The notes under the pieces were generated by a model. It saw only the letters and a program-made list of their open reading frames with translations, ran no database searches and was not told the origin of the DNA. A stretch of DNA of 64,000 nucleotides from Anaeramoeba flamelloides. Taxonomy: Eukaryota; Metamonada; Anaeramoebidae. Shown piece after piece: positions 46,401 through 64,000 of the stretch. The translations under genes and the position numbers were made by a program. Numbering within the stretch: the first letter of the stretch is position 1; each line of letters opens with the position of its first letter. The stretch spans positions 15,958,501 to 16,022,500 of the forward strand of contig JANTQA010000012.1 of assembly GCA_027625915.1 (NCBI GenBank), given 5' to 3'.

Positions 46401-49316
46401 TGTGTAATGTTTGAAAATTTGGACTCTTTGATCAGAAATTCAAAGAGATCTATTGCTCAAAAATTGTATAAAAAACTTTACAAATTATATTTTTTCAACA
46501 TTTTGACGAAATATTTTTTTTTTTGATTCAACCTTTTACCACTCAAACCCAAAAATCAAGCAACTATTCCAAAAAAAAAAATTATACTTTAGGAACAAAC
46601 TAAACGAAAAAGAGAAAGAAAGATCTGAATTCTTTAAAAAAAAAATAAAAAATTTAATACTGTTAATTCAACAACATCAAATATTGGGTTTGTTTATAGT
46701 AGGAATCAAGGTGTGAATTCTTTACCTTTTTAAACTAAAGTATTTTTTTCTTTTGGGGTTATCTGTTGCTTTTTTTTCTCTAAAAATGTCACTTCTCTAA
46801 CACAAAGATGTTTATGGTCCGATGGTTTAGAAAACAATTAACAATAATGTACCTTTTTTATTTGAATTAGCAAAAGATTTGAGTTCTGTGAACCGAAATG
46901 ATGCCAATAGTAAATAGATCTTAATCTCGCAATAATCTCAAGAAGAAATTGTTATTATTGTTGATAATTTTTCAAAAGAAATTCTGACACTTCATTAATT
47001 ATGCGGTAATTGTGACACCCATTTTCACAAACTCTTTTGTTCAGTTCATTTTGTTAAAACCCAATTTAAAAGAAAAAAAAAGAAACTTGGAAAAAAAAAT
47101 TTTTTATTCCATTTTTTATTTGAAATATTTATCATTGTTCTAATTTACCAACACATTAGTTTATCGGTGGTTAAATAATTGATAGATAGTTATACTTTTT
47201 AAAATTTGTGAGAAAAAGTAATTTTTTCCAAAATTCATTAATTGTGTATAAAATGACATAATGTTTCAAAAAAACAATAAATTTTTGAATTTTTATTTTA
47301 CAATAATGTCAAAAAAAAAAAAATGAATATAAATTCTAATTGTTTCTATAACATTCTAAACTTTTGTAAAACAAAAAGGCATGTGAAAAAAATATATTCA
47401 ATCTTTTCAATTGATCTAATTCTAAATTTTTACCTTTTTAATCATATTTTTTCTTTAATATAATCTAATAGCTTGGGGTATGATATTTTATATATACATT
47501 ATTAAGACATTTTTTATTTAGTTTTAATTATTTTAAATTTTTTTAAATATTTTTTCATAAATAATAATTAACTTTAAGGCAACTCCGTTATATTATCTTT
47601 GTCATCATTTTCCGCAAAATGTTGAAGCAATCAAATTTTTAATTTTAAATGGCGCAGATCCAAATTCTTTTAATGTTTGTTAAAATTTCTTATTTTGTTA
47701 TTTTATTTTACCTAGAATAATTTCAGCATTTATTAATCTTTAAAATTGTTTTTAAATTTTTTTTTTTTCTCTTTTATTTTTTGAATAGGATGTAAATTTA
47801 TTTAATTATTACTTATCATATTTTTAGCAATCATTAAATCAAAAATTTAAAACTCAATATTTTTATTTTTTTCAAATAATATATTATAAAAAATCAATAA
47901 TTTAATTTACTTATTATAGTCTAAAGTAATTAGTATTCTTCTATATATAATAAGTTATATTTAAGTGTTTATTTAAATTGAATTAAATTAAATAAAAAAA
48001 TAATAAAAAAAAAATTATAGTGGAGCCCATTCCATTTAATAACTTTATGGAATCCTGATGTTGAATTAATGTCCTTTATGATTAAATACGGTGCAGATTG
48101 TTCGGCAATTACAGTATGAAATTATAATTTTCCAATTGCTTTTTAAAATCATAAAAAAAAAAACCTAAAAACTATTTTGTTATTATTTATTTTATTCACC
48201 AAAATTAAAATTATAGGATGTAAAAAAAAATTTTCTTTTTAATTAAATCTTTTCTCCTAAAATCAAGGATATAAATTTTAAAAAAAAAAAAACTCTTAAA
48301 TCTCTTTTTTTAATGAATATCTATACATTTTTTTTCATACCATGATTTTGTAATTTCTTTTTTAGATCGAAGTAAGACAATTATTTTTATTTCTTTTTTA
48401 TACTAGTTAAATTTTCTGCTTTGTACTAATATAATAATTTTTGCTCGATATTAAAATTTTTACATTCTAATTTAATTTTTTCATTTTTATTTTCCATTTT
48501 TAGAATAAAACGTCTTTACATTTAATTACTGATCGATTAGAAAAAGACCCTGAAAAAATCTCAACACTTCTTCCTTCTCTTGAATTTTTATTAGAAAATG
48601 GATGTGATCAAAATTTAACTGACACTTCGAAGAAAAAGCCATCTGATTTGACCAAGATACCAATAGTAACAAAATTATTTGAAACATTTCCAAGTTTCCA
48701 ACAAGATTTTAAACAACTTTATGATCGAAAAGAGTTAGTCGACTTTAAAATAAGAAATTTCCAAGCACATAATTTTTTACTTGTATTGAGATCAGGAAAA
48801 TCTGCTCTCGAGCTTCAAAAAATCTTAAAAAGGCATTCCGATATGGAAATTAGTACCTTTTTAGAATGGTGCTATGGTATTAAGCCCACTAACACCAATT
48901 TTCTTGAAACAATTCTAAATGAATTAGAAATTAACCCAAAAATAAAAACCTTACGGGCGGATATTGCTTCGTTGTATACTCGGGAAGACAACAAGGATTT
49001 TATTATTGTTGTCAATGACAATGAACTCGCGTTCCATAAATTGGTGCTACAAGCGAGATCAGAATTATACAGAGGCATGTTTTTAAGCATTGATGACAAA
49101 TCTGGCAAAGTTAAAGATTATACAAATAAATCAATCGAAACAATAAAATTACTTGCAAAGTTTATCTATTTGGATAGAATCGAAGAGGAAGAACTGACAG
49201 AACAAATTTATAAAGAACTCGAGGACGTCGTTGACTATTATCAATTAAACCGTAAAACTAGACTAACTTATTTTTTAAAAAAATTTAACAATACATTTTC
49301 AGAAAAAAAGAAATAA
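37167..49316 (+). CDS. Ankyrin-repeat and double-BTB protein, six exons
   Basis: Exons 37167-37394, 42702-42794, 43201-43296, 47579-47674, 48021-48113 and 48504-49316, all phase 0, give about 472 residues. A leader of about 45 residues is followed by six ankyrin repeats (TPLHLACRYN..., TPLHDLCEYN..., TPLHLICKNCG..., TPLYYLCHHF..., SPFHLITLWN..., TSLHLITDRL...), residues about 45-251. A degenerate BTB-like segment (LVDFKIRNFQAHNFLLVLRS, about 274-330) and a clearer BTB/POZ domain (DFIIVVNDNELAFHKLVLQA ... about 356-450) follow. BTB proteins often dimerise or bring substrates to Cullin-3 ligases; ankyrin repeats bind partner proteins. The exact role here is unknown. No membrane segment or signal peptide. 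Further exons could hide in the two giant introns, but repeat-to-repeat spacing across the joins is already regular. Confidence 0.85.
38353..38869. mobile_element. TA-flanked TIR element A
   Basis: The left end CAGCAGTTCCAAGCCTACC and the inverted right end CAGTCATTCCAAACCTAAG are flanked by TA (38351-38352 and 38870-38871). 517 non-coding bases, with a short CT microsatellite inside. Ends resemble the element immediately downstream. Confidence 0.55.
38924..39462. mobile_element. TA-flanked TIR element B
   Basis: The left end CAACTGTTCCAACCCTACC and the inverted right end CATCGGTTCCAACCCTGCC are flanked by TA (38922-38923, 39463-39464). About 540 bases. The interior includes GAAATAGAATTTTCTATTTC, itself a palindrome. 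No coding frame. Confidence 0.6.
39595..39800. repeat. Dispersed repeat, copy 2 (partner 19905-20110)
   Basis: Same ordered landmarks as its partner, moderately diverged. Non-coding. Confidence 0.5.
40371..40760. repeat. Dispersed repeat, copy 2 (partner 17611-18003)
   Basis: Ends directly at the TA that precedes the truncated TIR element at 40762. Confidence 0.7.
40762..41060. mobile_element. Truncated copy of the 27362-27964 TIR element
   Basis: Begins AGGTATTTCCAAAAAAGTGG after TA and follows the other copy closely (TTAGTGGAGGTATTC, AATCAATGACTAAGGTATTT, GAAATATTTCCAAAAAATGA, AACAATGTACGACCAATTTA) for about 300 bases. The right half and right terminal repeat are missing. An isolated right-end-like motif (TTTTTTGGAAATAGCTA) occurs near 40103-40119. 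Confidence 0.75.
42702..42794 (+). CDS. Ankyrin-BTB gene exon 2 (one ankyrin repeat)
   Basis: 31 codons, NTPLHDLCEYNPSLEIIRFL...SGANMNSPN, between ATTAG and GTATGA. Too short to appear as an ordinary open frame. Recognised from the TPLH start and the hydrophobic helix pattern of an ankyrin repeat. Confidence 0.83.
42795..43200 (+). other. 406-base intron 2 of the ankyrin-BTB gene
   Basis: Donor GTATGA, acceptor TTATAG. The last 60 bases are an (ATT)n microsatellite running straight into the acceptor AG. Confidence 0.78.
43201..43296 (+). CDS. Ankyrin-BTB gene exon 3 (one ankyrin repeat)
   Basis: 32 codons, LTPLHLICKNCGDLDIIKYI...VKTRSK, followed by GTTTGA. An earlier in-phase donor (TCA|GTAAAA, ending 43278) would shorten the repeat by six residues. 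The later one keeps the 31-32-codon period of the other exons and was preferred. Confidence 0.78.
43700..44125 (-). pseudogene. Possible decayed coding fragment inside intron 3
   Basis: This island is distinctly less AT-rich than its surroundings. On the minus strand it gives short stretches with natural protein composition, for example VMECRGIEIGNMPNYKFEMT at about 44095-44035, in contrast to the Lys/Phe/Asn filler seen elsewhere. It looks broken in several places, and I do not recognise the family. It could be a fossil of an inserted element, a gene fragment, or a chance result. Confidence 0.35.
45749..47189. repeat. 1.45-kb duplicated block, copy 2 (partner 20371-21816)
   Basis: Same orientation as copy 1. 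Both copies contain AATTTTTCTGTGGAGAATAT, ACAACTGACGTACTTTTTTT, CTCAAACCCAAAAATCAA and GTGACACCCATTTTCACAAA in order. Lies in intron 3 of the ankyrin-BTB gene. Confidence 0.8.
47579..47674 (+). CDS. Ankyrin-BTB gene exon 4 (one ankyrin repeat)
   Basis: 32 codons, ATPLYYLCHHFPQNVEAIKF...NGADPNSFN, between TTTAAG and GTTTGT. The NGADPN ending is a textbook ankyrin hairpin. Confidence 0.85.
48021..48113 (+). CDS. Ankyrin-BTB gene exon 5 (one ankyrin repeat)
   Basis: 31 codons, WSPFHLITLWNPDVELMSFM...YGADCSAIT, between TTATAG and GTATGA. Introns on either side are about 350-390 bases. Confidence 0.83.
48504..49316 (+). CDS. Ankyrin-BTB gene exon 6 (last repeat and both BTB segments)
   Basis: 270 codons plus TAA, starting after TTTTTAG with NKTSLHLITDRLEKDPEKIS. 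The sixth ankyrin repeat is longer than the others (an insertion around EKDPEKISTLLPS). It is followed by a KKKPSDL linker, then the BTB-like and BTB segments and a lysine-rich end. AATAAA lies at about 49332. Confidence 0.88.
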   Translation, partial: NKTSLHLITDRLEKDPEKISTLLPSLEFLLENGCDQNLTDTSKKKPSDLTKIPIVTKLFETFPSFQQDFKQLYDRKELVDFKIRNFQAHNFLLVLRSGKSALELQKILKRHSDMEISTFLEWCYGIKPTNTNFLETILNELEINPKIKTLRADIASLYTREDNKDFIIVVNDNELAFHKLVLQARSELYRGMFLSIDDKSGKVKDYTNKSIETIKLLAKFIYLDRIEEEELTEQIYKELEDVVDYYQLNRKTRLTYFLKKFNNTFSEKKK

Positions 49317-49997
49317 TTTTGTTTTGTTCAGCAATAAATATGTTTATAACAAATTATTATTTCTCATATATGACCATTATATCGAAATATTTTTATTTAT
49401 AATATTATTCTTATTATTACAAAAAAAATAAATAATTTCGTTATTTATTAATTAATTCAAAATCTTTATATCTCCTTTTTTTTTACTCTTGGTAATAAGG
49501 TTTATTACATTTTTTTTTTTTCTTATTTTAAACAGATACTTTATTTTTAAAAACTATATCGGCAATAAAGAGAATAAAATTTTTTATTTGCTTTATTGTT
49601 TTAAATCCTATTAATATTTTTATTTATTATTTTTTTCCATTTTTTCCCTGGATGAATCTTCTTTATATTGGGAAGAAATGTTATAAAGAAAAAAGATCAA
49701 GTGATTACTTGCTAATACTCTGACACTTAAACACGAAAGTATGGTTAGCTTGAAAATGAAAACAAAAAAGGAAAGAAAAAAAAATGACCAAACGTTTTAA
49801 GTAAATCTTATCAAAAACGAAAATTGAAATTAAAACAATTAAAAAACTATCCCCAAATGAACATTCATGATCAATTATCAAATTATTAAATCAGCCCAAA
49901 GTATCATGGTTGTACATTTGGGTATTCTTAATTAAAGATATCTTTGGATTATTTTTGATTTAATTTTGTACTATTTGCTTCTTTTAAACCCCTTTTA

Positions 49998-50031
49998 AAT
50001 TTCTTTTTCTTTTTCTTTTTCTTTTTCTTTT
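49998..50031. repeat. (CTTTTT)n microsatellite
   Basis: Five to six consecutive TTTTTC-type units. Confidence 0.8.
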
Positions 50032-52079
50032 TACTTTTTTGTTTTCATTTTTTAGCTTTTGCTTATTCTTTTTAAACAATAATATATTTGGGTATGTATT
50101 TCTCTTGAACAATACTGAAAACTATGATTTTACACTTAAATTACCTTTGGGGAAAATTTTAGGAGAAGGACTTTTGGTGTGTACTTTATACTTCTTCCAG
50201 ATATAATATCTATTAATATTTTTATTTATTTACTCTATTAATAAGATTCTAATTAATGTTTATCTCTTGAATAATTAATGAATATATATTTACAGAGATT
50301 TTTGTTATTTAAGAGGTTATTGTTTAGAACCAGGAAATTTAAAATTACAAGTTTGTTACTTATGAATGAAAATAATATTAATGTATTCATGGTTCAAATT
50401 TTAGTTAAAATTTTTATTTAGAAAAGTAATAGTATTTGTTGATCTTTATGAATTAAAAATGATCTTTATCTTTGTATTATTAAAAAATCAACAATTTTGG
50501 AAAAAAGGAATATTTTGCCACATATTTAAAGGTTGAATCATCACAATCTAAAGATTTCAAAGTTGATATATCTCTTTTTTAAATTAGTCTCCTAAGGCAG
50601 ATTAGTTGATTAAAAAAATTGATTTATTCGAAAAAATAAAAAAATTAAATCTATAAGAGTATTTTCTAAAATTAAAATCCAAAAAATTGGAAAGAGTTAA
50701 AGATAACAATTAGCTTTATTAAAAGTCAAAGAAAACAATTTTTGATCTTTATTATAATAATTTAAGAATCAATCTTAAAATTTAAAAATTAAAAAAATAG
50801 TGACTCATAGAGGTTCAAACAATTTATATTAAAATACAAGAATATTATTATTTTAGAGTTCTATTTTTTAATTTTAAAAGGTAATAATAAAAAAAAAACT
50901 AAAAAGTACTAATTTTTTAATATTATAATCAATTTATAAAAAAAGAATTACAATTTATAGTTCAGCAATATTTATCTTTACTTTTTTAGAGTCATTAGAA
51001 TTATATGGTACACTAATATCATTTACTTTCTGTTACAATACACTTTAATTGATGATGAATATATAATGGCGATAATCGAGTAAATCTTTTTATTTGTGTT
51101 GTAAATACGTTAAATTTTTTTTTATCTTGGATTTTTTCATTTTAAAACAATATTGTTTTTTTTTTTTTACTTTTTGTTGGGCAGTTGGCAGTGTGTGTAT
51201 ATAATGCAATCTTATAAGATGAGAGTTGTTTATTGAGTGTATTTATACATCATCTTCAATTCTTTAGTCAAAAATTCATATTATTTTTCTTTTTTATTTC
51301 CCTGTTTCTTAATAAGGGTGATAGAGTTGAAGTATAAAAAAAATTTTTGATTTTTTTTTTTTTTAAATACTTAGAATATGATTTTTTGATCCTAATTGGT
51401 AATTTTTTTCAATAAAAAATCATTTATAATTTAAATTGGATACGGCCAATATGTCTTCAGAAAATGGGTAGATCGTCAAATTAATTCTTAATGGACTATT
51501 AACTCTTTTTTTTTTTTTTTTTTTTTTTTCAAAGGTAATCGGGTAATAATTTACTCAAGGATATCATCAAAACTTAGAATAATAATCCTATTTATGAACT
51601 TTGTAGAAATGATTTTAAATATTTAAAAGAGTTCATTTTTAACCAATGGAATTTTTAGTAAAAAGATCTATATCCTTTTTCTTATGATTTTTGAATCATT
51701 AAGAAAAATTTTAAAAAATATTTTTATTTTATTTGAAATCCAACTTATAGGGATTTGTGTGAGTATATCTGAATATAAAAACATTGAATATTATATCTTA
51801 TTTTAATAATATATGAAAAATAAAACAAAGATAGAATCCTTGAAAATCTTAAAAAATTGTTCAATAATTTTATTTAAAAATATTTAATTAGATTTCTGGA
51901 AATTTAAAGATTAGGTAATATTCTTTTTCAAATATTGAGAGTATAAACAACGAACTTATATAATTAAAATCAATTATTTGATAATATCAATTATTTTTTT
52001 TTATATTCAAATTATTTCTTTGAATTATTTTTATTTTTTTACTAATCTTTAAAAAAGTGGAGAAAAAAATTTTTAAAGT

Positions 52080-52195
52080 GGATTGAAATGTTTAATCTTT
52101 GGGCTTTTACTAACCCAGCGAAATAATTAAGATTGGGATATTAATTATTAATTAAACATAATCAAATTAAAAAGTATTTTCTTGAAATTATAAGT
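52080..52195. repeat. Repeat arm, inverted partner at 56690-56815
   Basis: Shares TTACTAACCCA, TTAAGATTGGG.TATTAATT, ATAATCAAATTAAAAAGTAT and TTTTCTTGAA.TTATAAGTT with the reverse complement of 56690-56815. A weaker direct relative of the latter occurs near 61840-61900. Confidence 0.6.
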
Positions 52196-52914
52196 TGGAT
52201 TTCAAGTGCTTTAAAAAAGTATTTTATGAGAATTTTTAATTTGATTATTGAGTTTTTTTTCTCATATTTTTTTGTTCAATATATAGAAAAAAATTGTTTC
52301 AAACTGTTCTTTGAATTTATAAAATAGATTTTTTTCAGGTTTAAAATAATTATTGTACTTTTTTAGGAAATTAAGTAGACTTTTTAGATTGCGTTACTCT
52401 AAAAAACTTAGTGTTTTCTTTTTAAAATGTATTTTGGTACACTTTCTTTATAGATAATAATATTTCCTTCTACTTTCAATAAAAATAATTTTTCTACAAA
52501 ATTTGAAAATATTATATATTTTGTACTTTACAAAAAATAAGAAATATAGATCTTGAAATTTAAAAACCAAGTAATTATAAAAATAATATTAAAAGTAAAT
52601 ATGTTTTGTAGTAATCATATTTTTACTTTGCTTTCAATTTCAAGATGGGATAAAATTTTTTTGAATTTTTATTTGTAATTAATTAGAAAATTTTTTTAAT
52701 GTTTTATTTGTCCCTTAAGTAAAATTAAAACCTATACCAAGTTGAAGATCGATCAGCTCAGAACCAAAACAACATTTCACCACACCAAATACAAAATAAT
52801 ATTTTTCCAGTTTCAGGGGTTAGAGCTGTTAACTTTACAAAAAATTAAAACTCACCAATACCAAAGGCATCGACTCAATTACTAATAAAATCCCTTTCAA
52901 AATCATTGGACCAT

Positions 52915-53110
52915 TAAAAATCAAATTTTAAAAAGAAAATATTTTTATAAATTGAAGTTATTAATTATATTAAAAAAATTACTATTTTAATATTTGGTTA
53001 TATACACTAGAAGTACTTGTTTCTCAGCAAAAAATAAAATAAAGAAAAATAAAAAAAAGTAAATAAAAATTGGGCCTCTTATTAAGAAATATAGTTGATA
53101 ATACTATATT
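52915..53110. repeat. Dispersed repeat, copy 2 (partner 19148-19340)
   Basis: Shared: CCATTAAAAATCAAATTTT, TTTTTATAAATTGAAGTTAT, AAAAAAATTACTATTTTAAT and an AAATAAAGAAAAATAAAAA-type run, in order. Non-coding. Confidence 0.55.
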
Positions 53111-53706
53111 CTTTACTTGAATAATGAATATGAAACGACTTTCAAAGTTCCTTATCAGGAAATGTTTTAGGATGACTCTTGATTCCACTCCAAAAGAATA
53201 GAATTGTGATTGTTATTCCAAAACAATTAAGTTATTCTTTTTTGGAATTAATTTGATTTTTTCCAAAATTGTTTATTCTGAATTGAAAGCAAACAATTCT
53301 TTGAACAAAACACAGATTAAGAATGAAAACTGATCAGAGTGTAGAATCTTTTCAAAGTAACCCTAGTTAAAAAAACAATAAATTGTGTTTTTTCATTTCG
53401 CTAAACATCAAACAAAAAATTGTTTCATTAGTTTTGTTTTGGTTCTGTTCAGAAAACTTGAATAATAATTCGACAAGAAAATAGATGTTCTTATAAACCT
53501 AATTCTTTTTCAATTCTCCTTATTATCATCAAAAATAAAGATATTGAGAACATTTTTAAAAAAGAAATTGAAATTTCATTCAATTCTGTTTGGTTCCAAT
53601 TTTTGAATGACTTTGAACCATTCTGAATCTTTCCTAAAAAAAATTCCTCTTTTTTTGTCTAAAAAAGTAAAAAATCTCATTTTTTCCTTTATTCAAATTA
53701 ACAAGT

Positions 53707-60144
<6,438 letters not shown>

Positions 60145-63100
60145 TAAAATAAACATATTATTTTTTTTTTATTATTATTATTATTACTATTATACTGAGA
60201 TGTTAAAAATTTGAATAAATGGTAAAATCAAATATATAAGCTATTTCTGAAAAAAAAAAAAAAAACAGGGAAATTTTATTTTAAAAAATCTTAATTAAAC
60301 ACATTCAAACTCTAACTGAATATGCAAAACTGATATTAATCATTTATCAATTCTTAAAAATAATCCAATTTGTTTGGTTGTAAGGTATTACATATACAAG
60401 ATTTCATTTTTTGATCTCAATTTTATCTGGTTATTTTCAAGTGTGAAAATTGGTGATAATTTTTTTTTTATTATTTAGAAAAAAGGTGTAATTAAGAAAC
60501 TAAGTACATTTTTCAAAATTTGAATGTCATCATTTATGTGAAACTGAATTATTCAAATCATTTCTTTAACCAAATATATTGATGTTTTAATAAATACGTG
60601 AGTGGAATATATCTTAATATAAAATATTTTTATACCAAAAAAGAAATGGAAATCAAAAAATGAAAAAGATTGAACCAAAAAAAAATAAAGAAAAATCATT
60701 TATTTCTTGATCTTATCTATAACATTTGATACAATTACTTATTCTTAATTGTTTTTTTTTTTTTTTTTTAGTTCTTAGTTGAAATACTTCTGTTTGTAAA
60801 ATTTTTGATTAACAAATTACTTTTTATTTCAAAGAATTTACAAAATGAATTGAAAAATCCTAATTTTCATTTAATTCATCTAATTCTTAAAGTGGTTTCA
60901 GAAAATAAGGATATTTTTTGACAATTCTTCTTCGGAAATAAAAATTTATTGGACAAATTGGTCTGATTTTATAAAAATTTATATTCCATTAAAATGAGAA
61001 CTCAAAATAATTCTGAATCTGATGGAATTTTTTTCTAAATTTTTCTTTAATTTTGAGATTGAATCTTTTATAAGTGTTTTTTTTGATTCTGAGAATTCCA
61101 CCTCTATTTTAATTTTTGAAATAGTATTTCTCGTTTTTGCTTTGTTTGAGAAAAATATTTGAAATTTGAATTTTGAAAGCAAATTTGTCACAAAAGTTTT
61201 TATAAAATAATAATAAATAGTAATGGGGCTAGAAATTCAAGGAAAAAAATAGTTTGTATTCATCCAAATTAAATAGATAAAGAAAATAAATCTTAGAAAA
61301 TAGGTTTTGTTGATTTTTTTTTCGTTCTTAATTTCAGCAAGTTTCTTTGAAAAGGTGATCTTTCTTTTTTAGTCTTTGAAAAGAAAATATTTGTTTCAAA
61401 TACACACCTCCCCGGGTCTTTTTTTGGTTTATTTATTTGGTTTGTTGTTTGATTAATTTCAATCGTTAGTATCAATACATTTCTTGAGCCAAAACCAAAT
61501 GTAATAAAACAAAAAATTTAATCAAAAAAAAATGTTTGGAAAATGAAAGATTCAATTCTGAATTGCTTTGGGTTTGTTTTCTTTTCATAAATAGAGCTGA
61601 ATGTGATGTTTTGGTTTTAAAGTTATAATATCGGATGACACTCAAAAAATATTTTTTAGTAATTTTTCCTCAATTGAAAGTTTTCAAAATGATAAATTGT
61701 ACTTACTCCCTTAACAAAAAAAAATTAAGATAAAAACAAAGAAACCTATAAGATAAAAATCGCCACAAAATACTCTTTTAAAACCTGTAAAATTGAATTT
61801 TAGCAGCTAAAAATTTTTTACTAATTTGGGTTTTTTTAATCAATAATCAATAACTTAATTTTAATTTTTCCAGTATGTTATTAATAGTTTATATCTTAAA
61901 AGTAATAATATTTTTTAATATTATTTCTTAAACTTTTAAATATTTTCAGACAAATACTATTATTAAGAAAAAAATAAAAATAAATATATAAAATCAAATA
62001 AAATATTTAAATAATAAAAATTCAATACTTAGAAATCAAGTTTTGAAAAAAAAATATTTTATAATCTTTTACAATTTAACAAAGATAATAAATTATTGAA
62101 AATAAAAATAATGAGCTATTTTTTCTGATCTTTGAAGAATTAATAAAAAATTTCTTTTTCTTGAATTTTTAAAAACAGATTAAATTACATAATTTATTTA
62201 TTAATAAAAATTCCATGAAATTTACTAAAAGTGGGATTGTATAAATATTAAAATTGTTTTGAAAATTTTTCCTTTTGTTTTTCGAATAAAAAATTGAATA
62301 TAAAAAGAGCTTAGATCTTTATTACTGAAAAATTAATTGGAAAATATGAATTGTTTTAGAAATAAATATCCAGTACTCTAAATTTAGAAATGGGTTGGTT
62401 TATTAGGTTTAATTGCTCCATGATACATCAGTATTATATTAACTTGTGGAAAAATAAATAAGATTAACTAGTAACTAAAAGAAAGTATGATTTTCTTGTA
62501 AAAAAAAATAATTCTTAAGTAATGAAAGTTTAATAGAAAATTTTATGGGTTGTAAAAGAAGTTATTTACGAGTTAATTATAACTAATAAAATTGAGTGGG
62601 AAAAATACCCTTATCAAGTGCATAAAACTGAAGAAAATAATTCAACATTGGATTTTTTTTTTTTTTTTACTTTTTTTTGAAATATAACAACTAATTCATT
62701 AAATAATATAATATATAAGGTCTAATTAATTTAAGTATTTTATCTTTAATGTTTTGAGAAACTTTTAAATTGAAAATGTTTAAATTTGATTATAATTTTT
62801 CATTTTAGTTTTAAAATATTTAGTTTTTCAATTTTTTTGCTATGTCTTATAAGGGATCAACATCTAATCATGAGAATTCTAAGATTAAGCGAGATTAATA
62901 GTGAAAATTTCATTTGTGCGTCATGGTTCAAATGTTTCTAAAAAATTGATTGTTAAAAGTGGTTCTAATTGTTGACCTCATCAATTAAAAAGATCTATTT
63001 ATTTATAGAAAACAAAGAATATCAGTAAAAAATCTACATTTCAAGATAAATTTAAAGATTATATTATCAATTTAAAGAATACAAAGTTTCAAAATATCTT

Positions 63101-64000
63101 TCTCAAATATTTAAAAAAATATAGATTAGTTGCTAAAAAATCAATTTTGTAAAAAAAAAAAAATAATTCAACAAATAGATTTTATTGACAAATTATTTTC
63201 GAAATCTAGGAAATATATTGATAATACAATCAACTTTATAATAAAAAATAAATAAAAATCAGTCTTTGGGTTTTTTTTTGATGATTCTGAGTAAAGATTT
63301 GAATTTAAAAAAATATAACAATATTTACTTTTGGAAGTTCTGAAGATGAGTTATTAAATCCTAAAATACTATTATTTTGGTTTCTTTTTTGAGATTAGTA
63401 AAAGGGATTTAAAAAAATTAGACAATGAAAATTGTAAATTTTAATCATTAGTAAAAAATCTCATAATTTATTATCTAATAAGATTTTTTTTAGAGTCATT
63501 GAAACCATTTGAGCCATCGACGCTAATATTATTTTAACACAAATATAACATACTTGAATTATTGATGAATCGATAGTGAGGTTAACCCCTGAATGTTTAC
63601 AATATCTGAATTTTGAAATATATATATATATATCTTGTATTAGGGTGTGGTGATATGCTATTTTGGATCATTCTGTTCAATCTTCAACTTTTTATGGATT
63701 TTTGTCGTCGTTTAATTGTTTCTAAGAAATGAATTTAAATATTTTTTTCTTTTCAAAAGTTGAATCGAAGGGTATAAGACTATTAAATTAATAGATGTTT
63801 AATAATAAACTTTGATTTTTAACTTAAGAAATGTCTTTTAAATTAATAAAGTTACCTTAATCTTTTGGTATATAGTCATTTAAACTGTATTGCCTCTTTA
63901 TTAAAACAAAATTTGGTACCGATCCATAAAATATTCAAATAAAAGGAAATAAAAAACCAACCCATTTAACACTTGTGGTGCTTACAAAAAAACTATTGAA
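60145..64000. other. Non-gene region at the right end
   Basis: Begins with an (ATT)n tract. Contains the sister copy of the SEC23-intron repeat (60500-61715), a segment at 63000-63560 resembling 50500-51050, and a (TA)n stretch at about 63618-63632. No coding sequence recognised. Confidence 0.5.
60630..61715. repeat. 1.1-kb dispersed repeat, copy 2 (partner 27980-29075)
   Basis: Homology continues upstream to about 60500 without the 603-base TIR element found in copy 1. This makes the copy an empty-site reference. Confidence 0.7.

Larger units (their letters stand above)
43297..47578 (+). other. 4282-base intron 3 of the ankyrin-BTB gene
   Basis: Donor GTTTGA, acceptor TTTAAG. Includes a G+C-richer island at about 43700-44125 with a protein-like minus-strand reading, and copy 2 of the 1.45-kb duplicated block (45749-47189). 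Confidence 0.72.
49317..53706. other. Intergenic region between the ankyrin-BTB gene and the GPCR gene
   Basis: AT-rich, with a (CTTTTT)n tract at about 49998-50031 and long T runs (51161, 51350, 51508). A repeat segment at 50500-51050 resembles 63000-63560. A segment at 52080-52195 has an inverted match at 56690-56815. A block at 52915-53110 matches 19148-19340. No gene seen. Confidence 0.5.

Noticed and set aside
48366-48371. Six-base microexon between ankyrin exons 5 and 6 (AG before, GTAAG after)
   Set aside because: Not needed for a continuous ankyrin pattern, and far too short to support by sequence alone.

Overview
The window looks like nuclear DNA of a very AT-rich, gene-poor unicellular eukaryote. 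Evidence for this is the spliceosomal GT-AG introns, the eukaryote-only proteins HEATR5/Laa1 and Sec23, asparagine-, lysine- and aspartate-rich insertions in coding sequence, and long homopolymer runs. The combination of a cAMP-receptor-like GPCR, an ankyrin plus double-BTB protein and extreme AT bias would fit a free-living amoeba such as Anaeramoeba or a distant amoebozoan. That placement is inference.

Four protein genes could be assembled from separated exons by protein similarity, splice sites and reading phase. (1) HEATR5/Laa1 homologue, + strand, 4616-17104: a 139-codon first exon, a 5.8-kb intron and one 6.3-kb exon. (2) SEC23, - strand, 31831-25986: three exons, with introns of 160 bp and 3.4 kb. 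(3) An ankyrin-repeat/double-BTB protein, + strand, 37167-49316: six exons, each internal one encoding exactly one ankyrin repeat, all phase 0. (4) A seven-transmembrane receptor of the cAMP-receptor-like class, + strand, 53707-60144: two exons and a 5.5-kb intron. A tRNA-like gene lies at 22221-22294. The left edge (1-249, - strand) probably holds the end of a fifth gene, which I cannot name.

The rest is AT-rich non-coding DNA built largely from repeats. Several families of short palindromic or terminal-inverted-repeat elements are present, most flanked by TA as in Tc1/mariner-type non-autonomous transposons. One element is nested in another copy of its own family. Another is missing from a sister copy of its insertion site. 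There are also longer unclassified duplicated blocks, for example 20371-21816 with 45749-47189, and 27980-29075 with 60630-61715. Many of these lie inside the giant introns, so intron growth by element insertion is a reasonable explanation for the split genes.

Functionally, HEATR5 (an AP-1/clathrin accessory at the Golgi and endosomes) and Sec23 (a COPII coat at ER exit sites) both serve vesicle traffic. The GPCR is a signalling receptor and the ankyrin-BTB protein a probable scaffold or Cullin-3 adaptor. Their closeness need not mean co-regulation.
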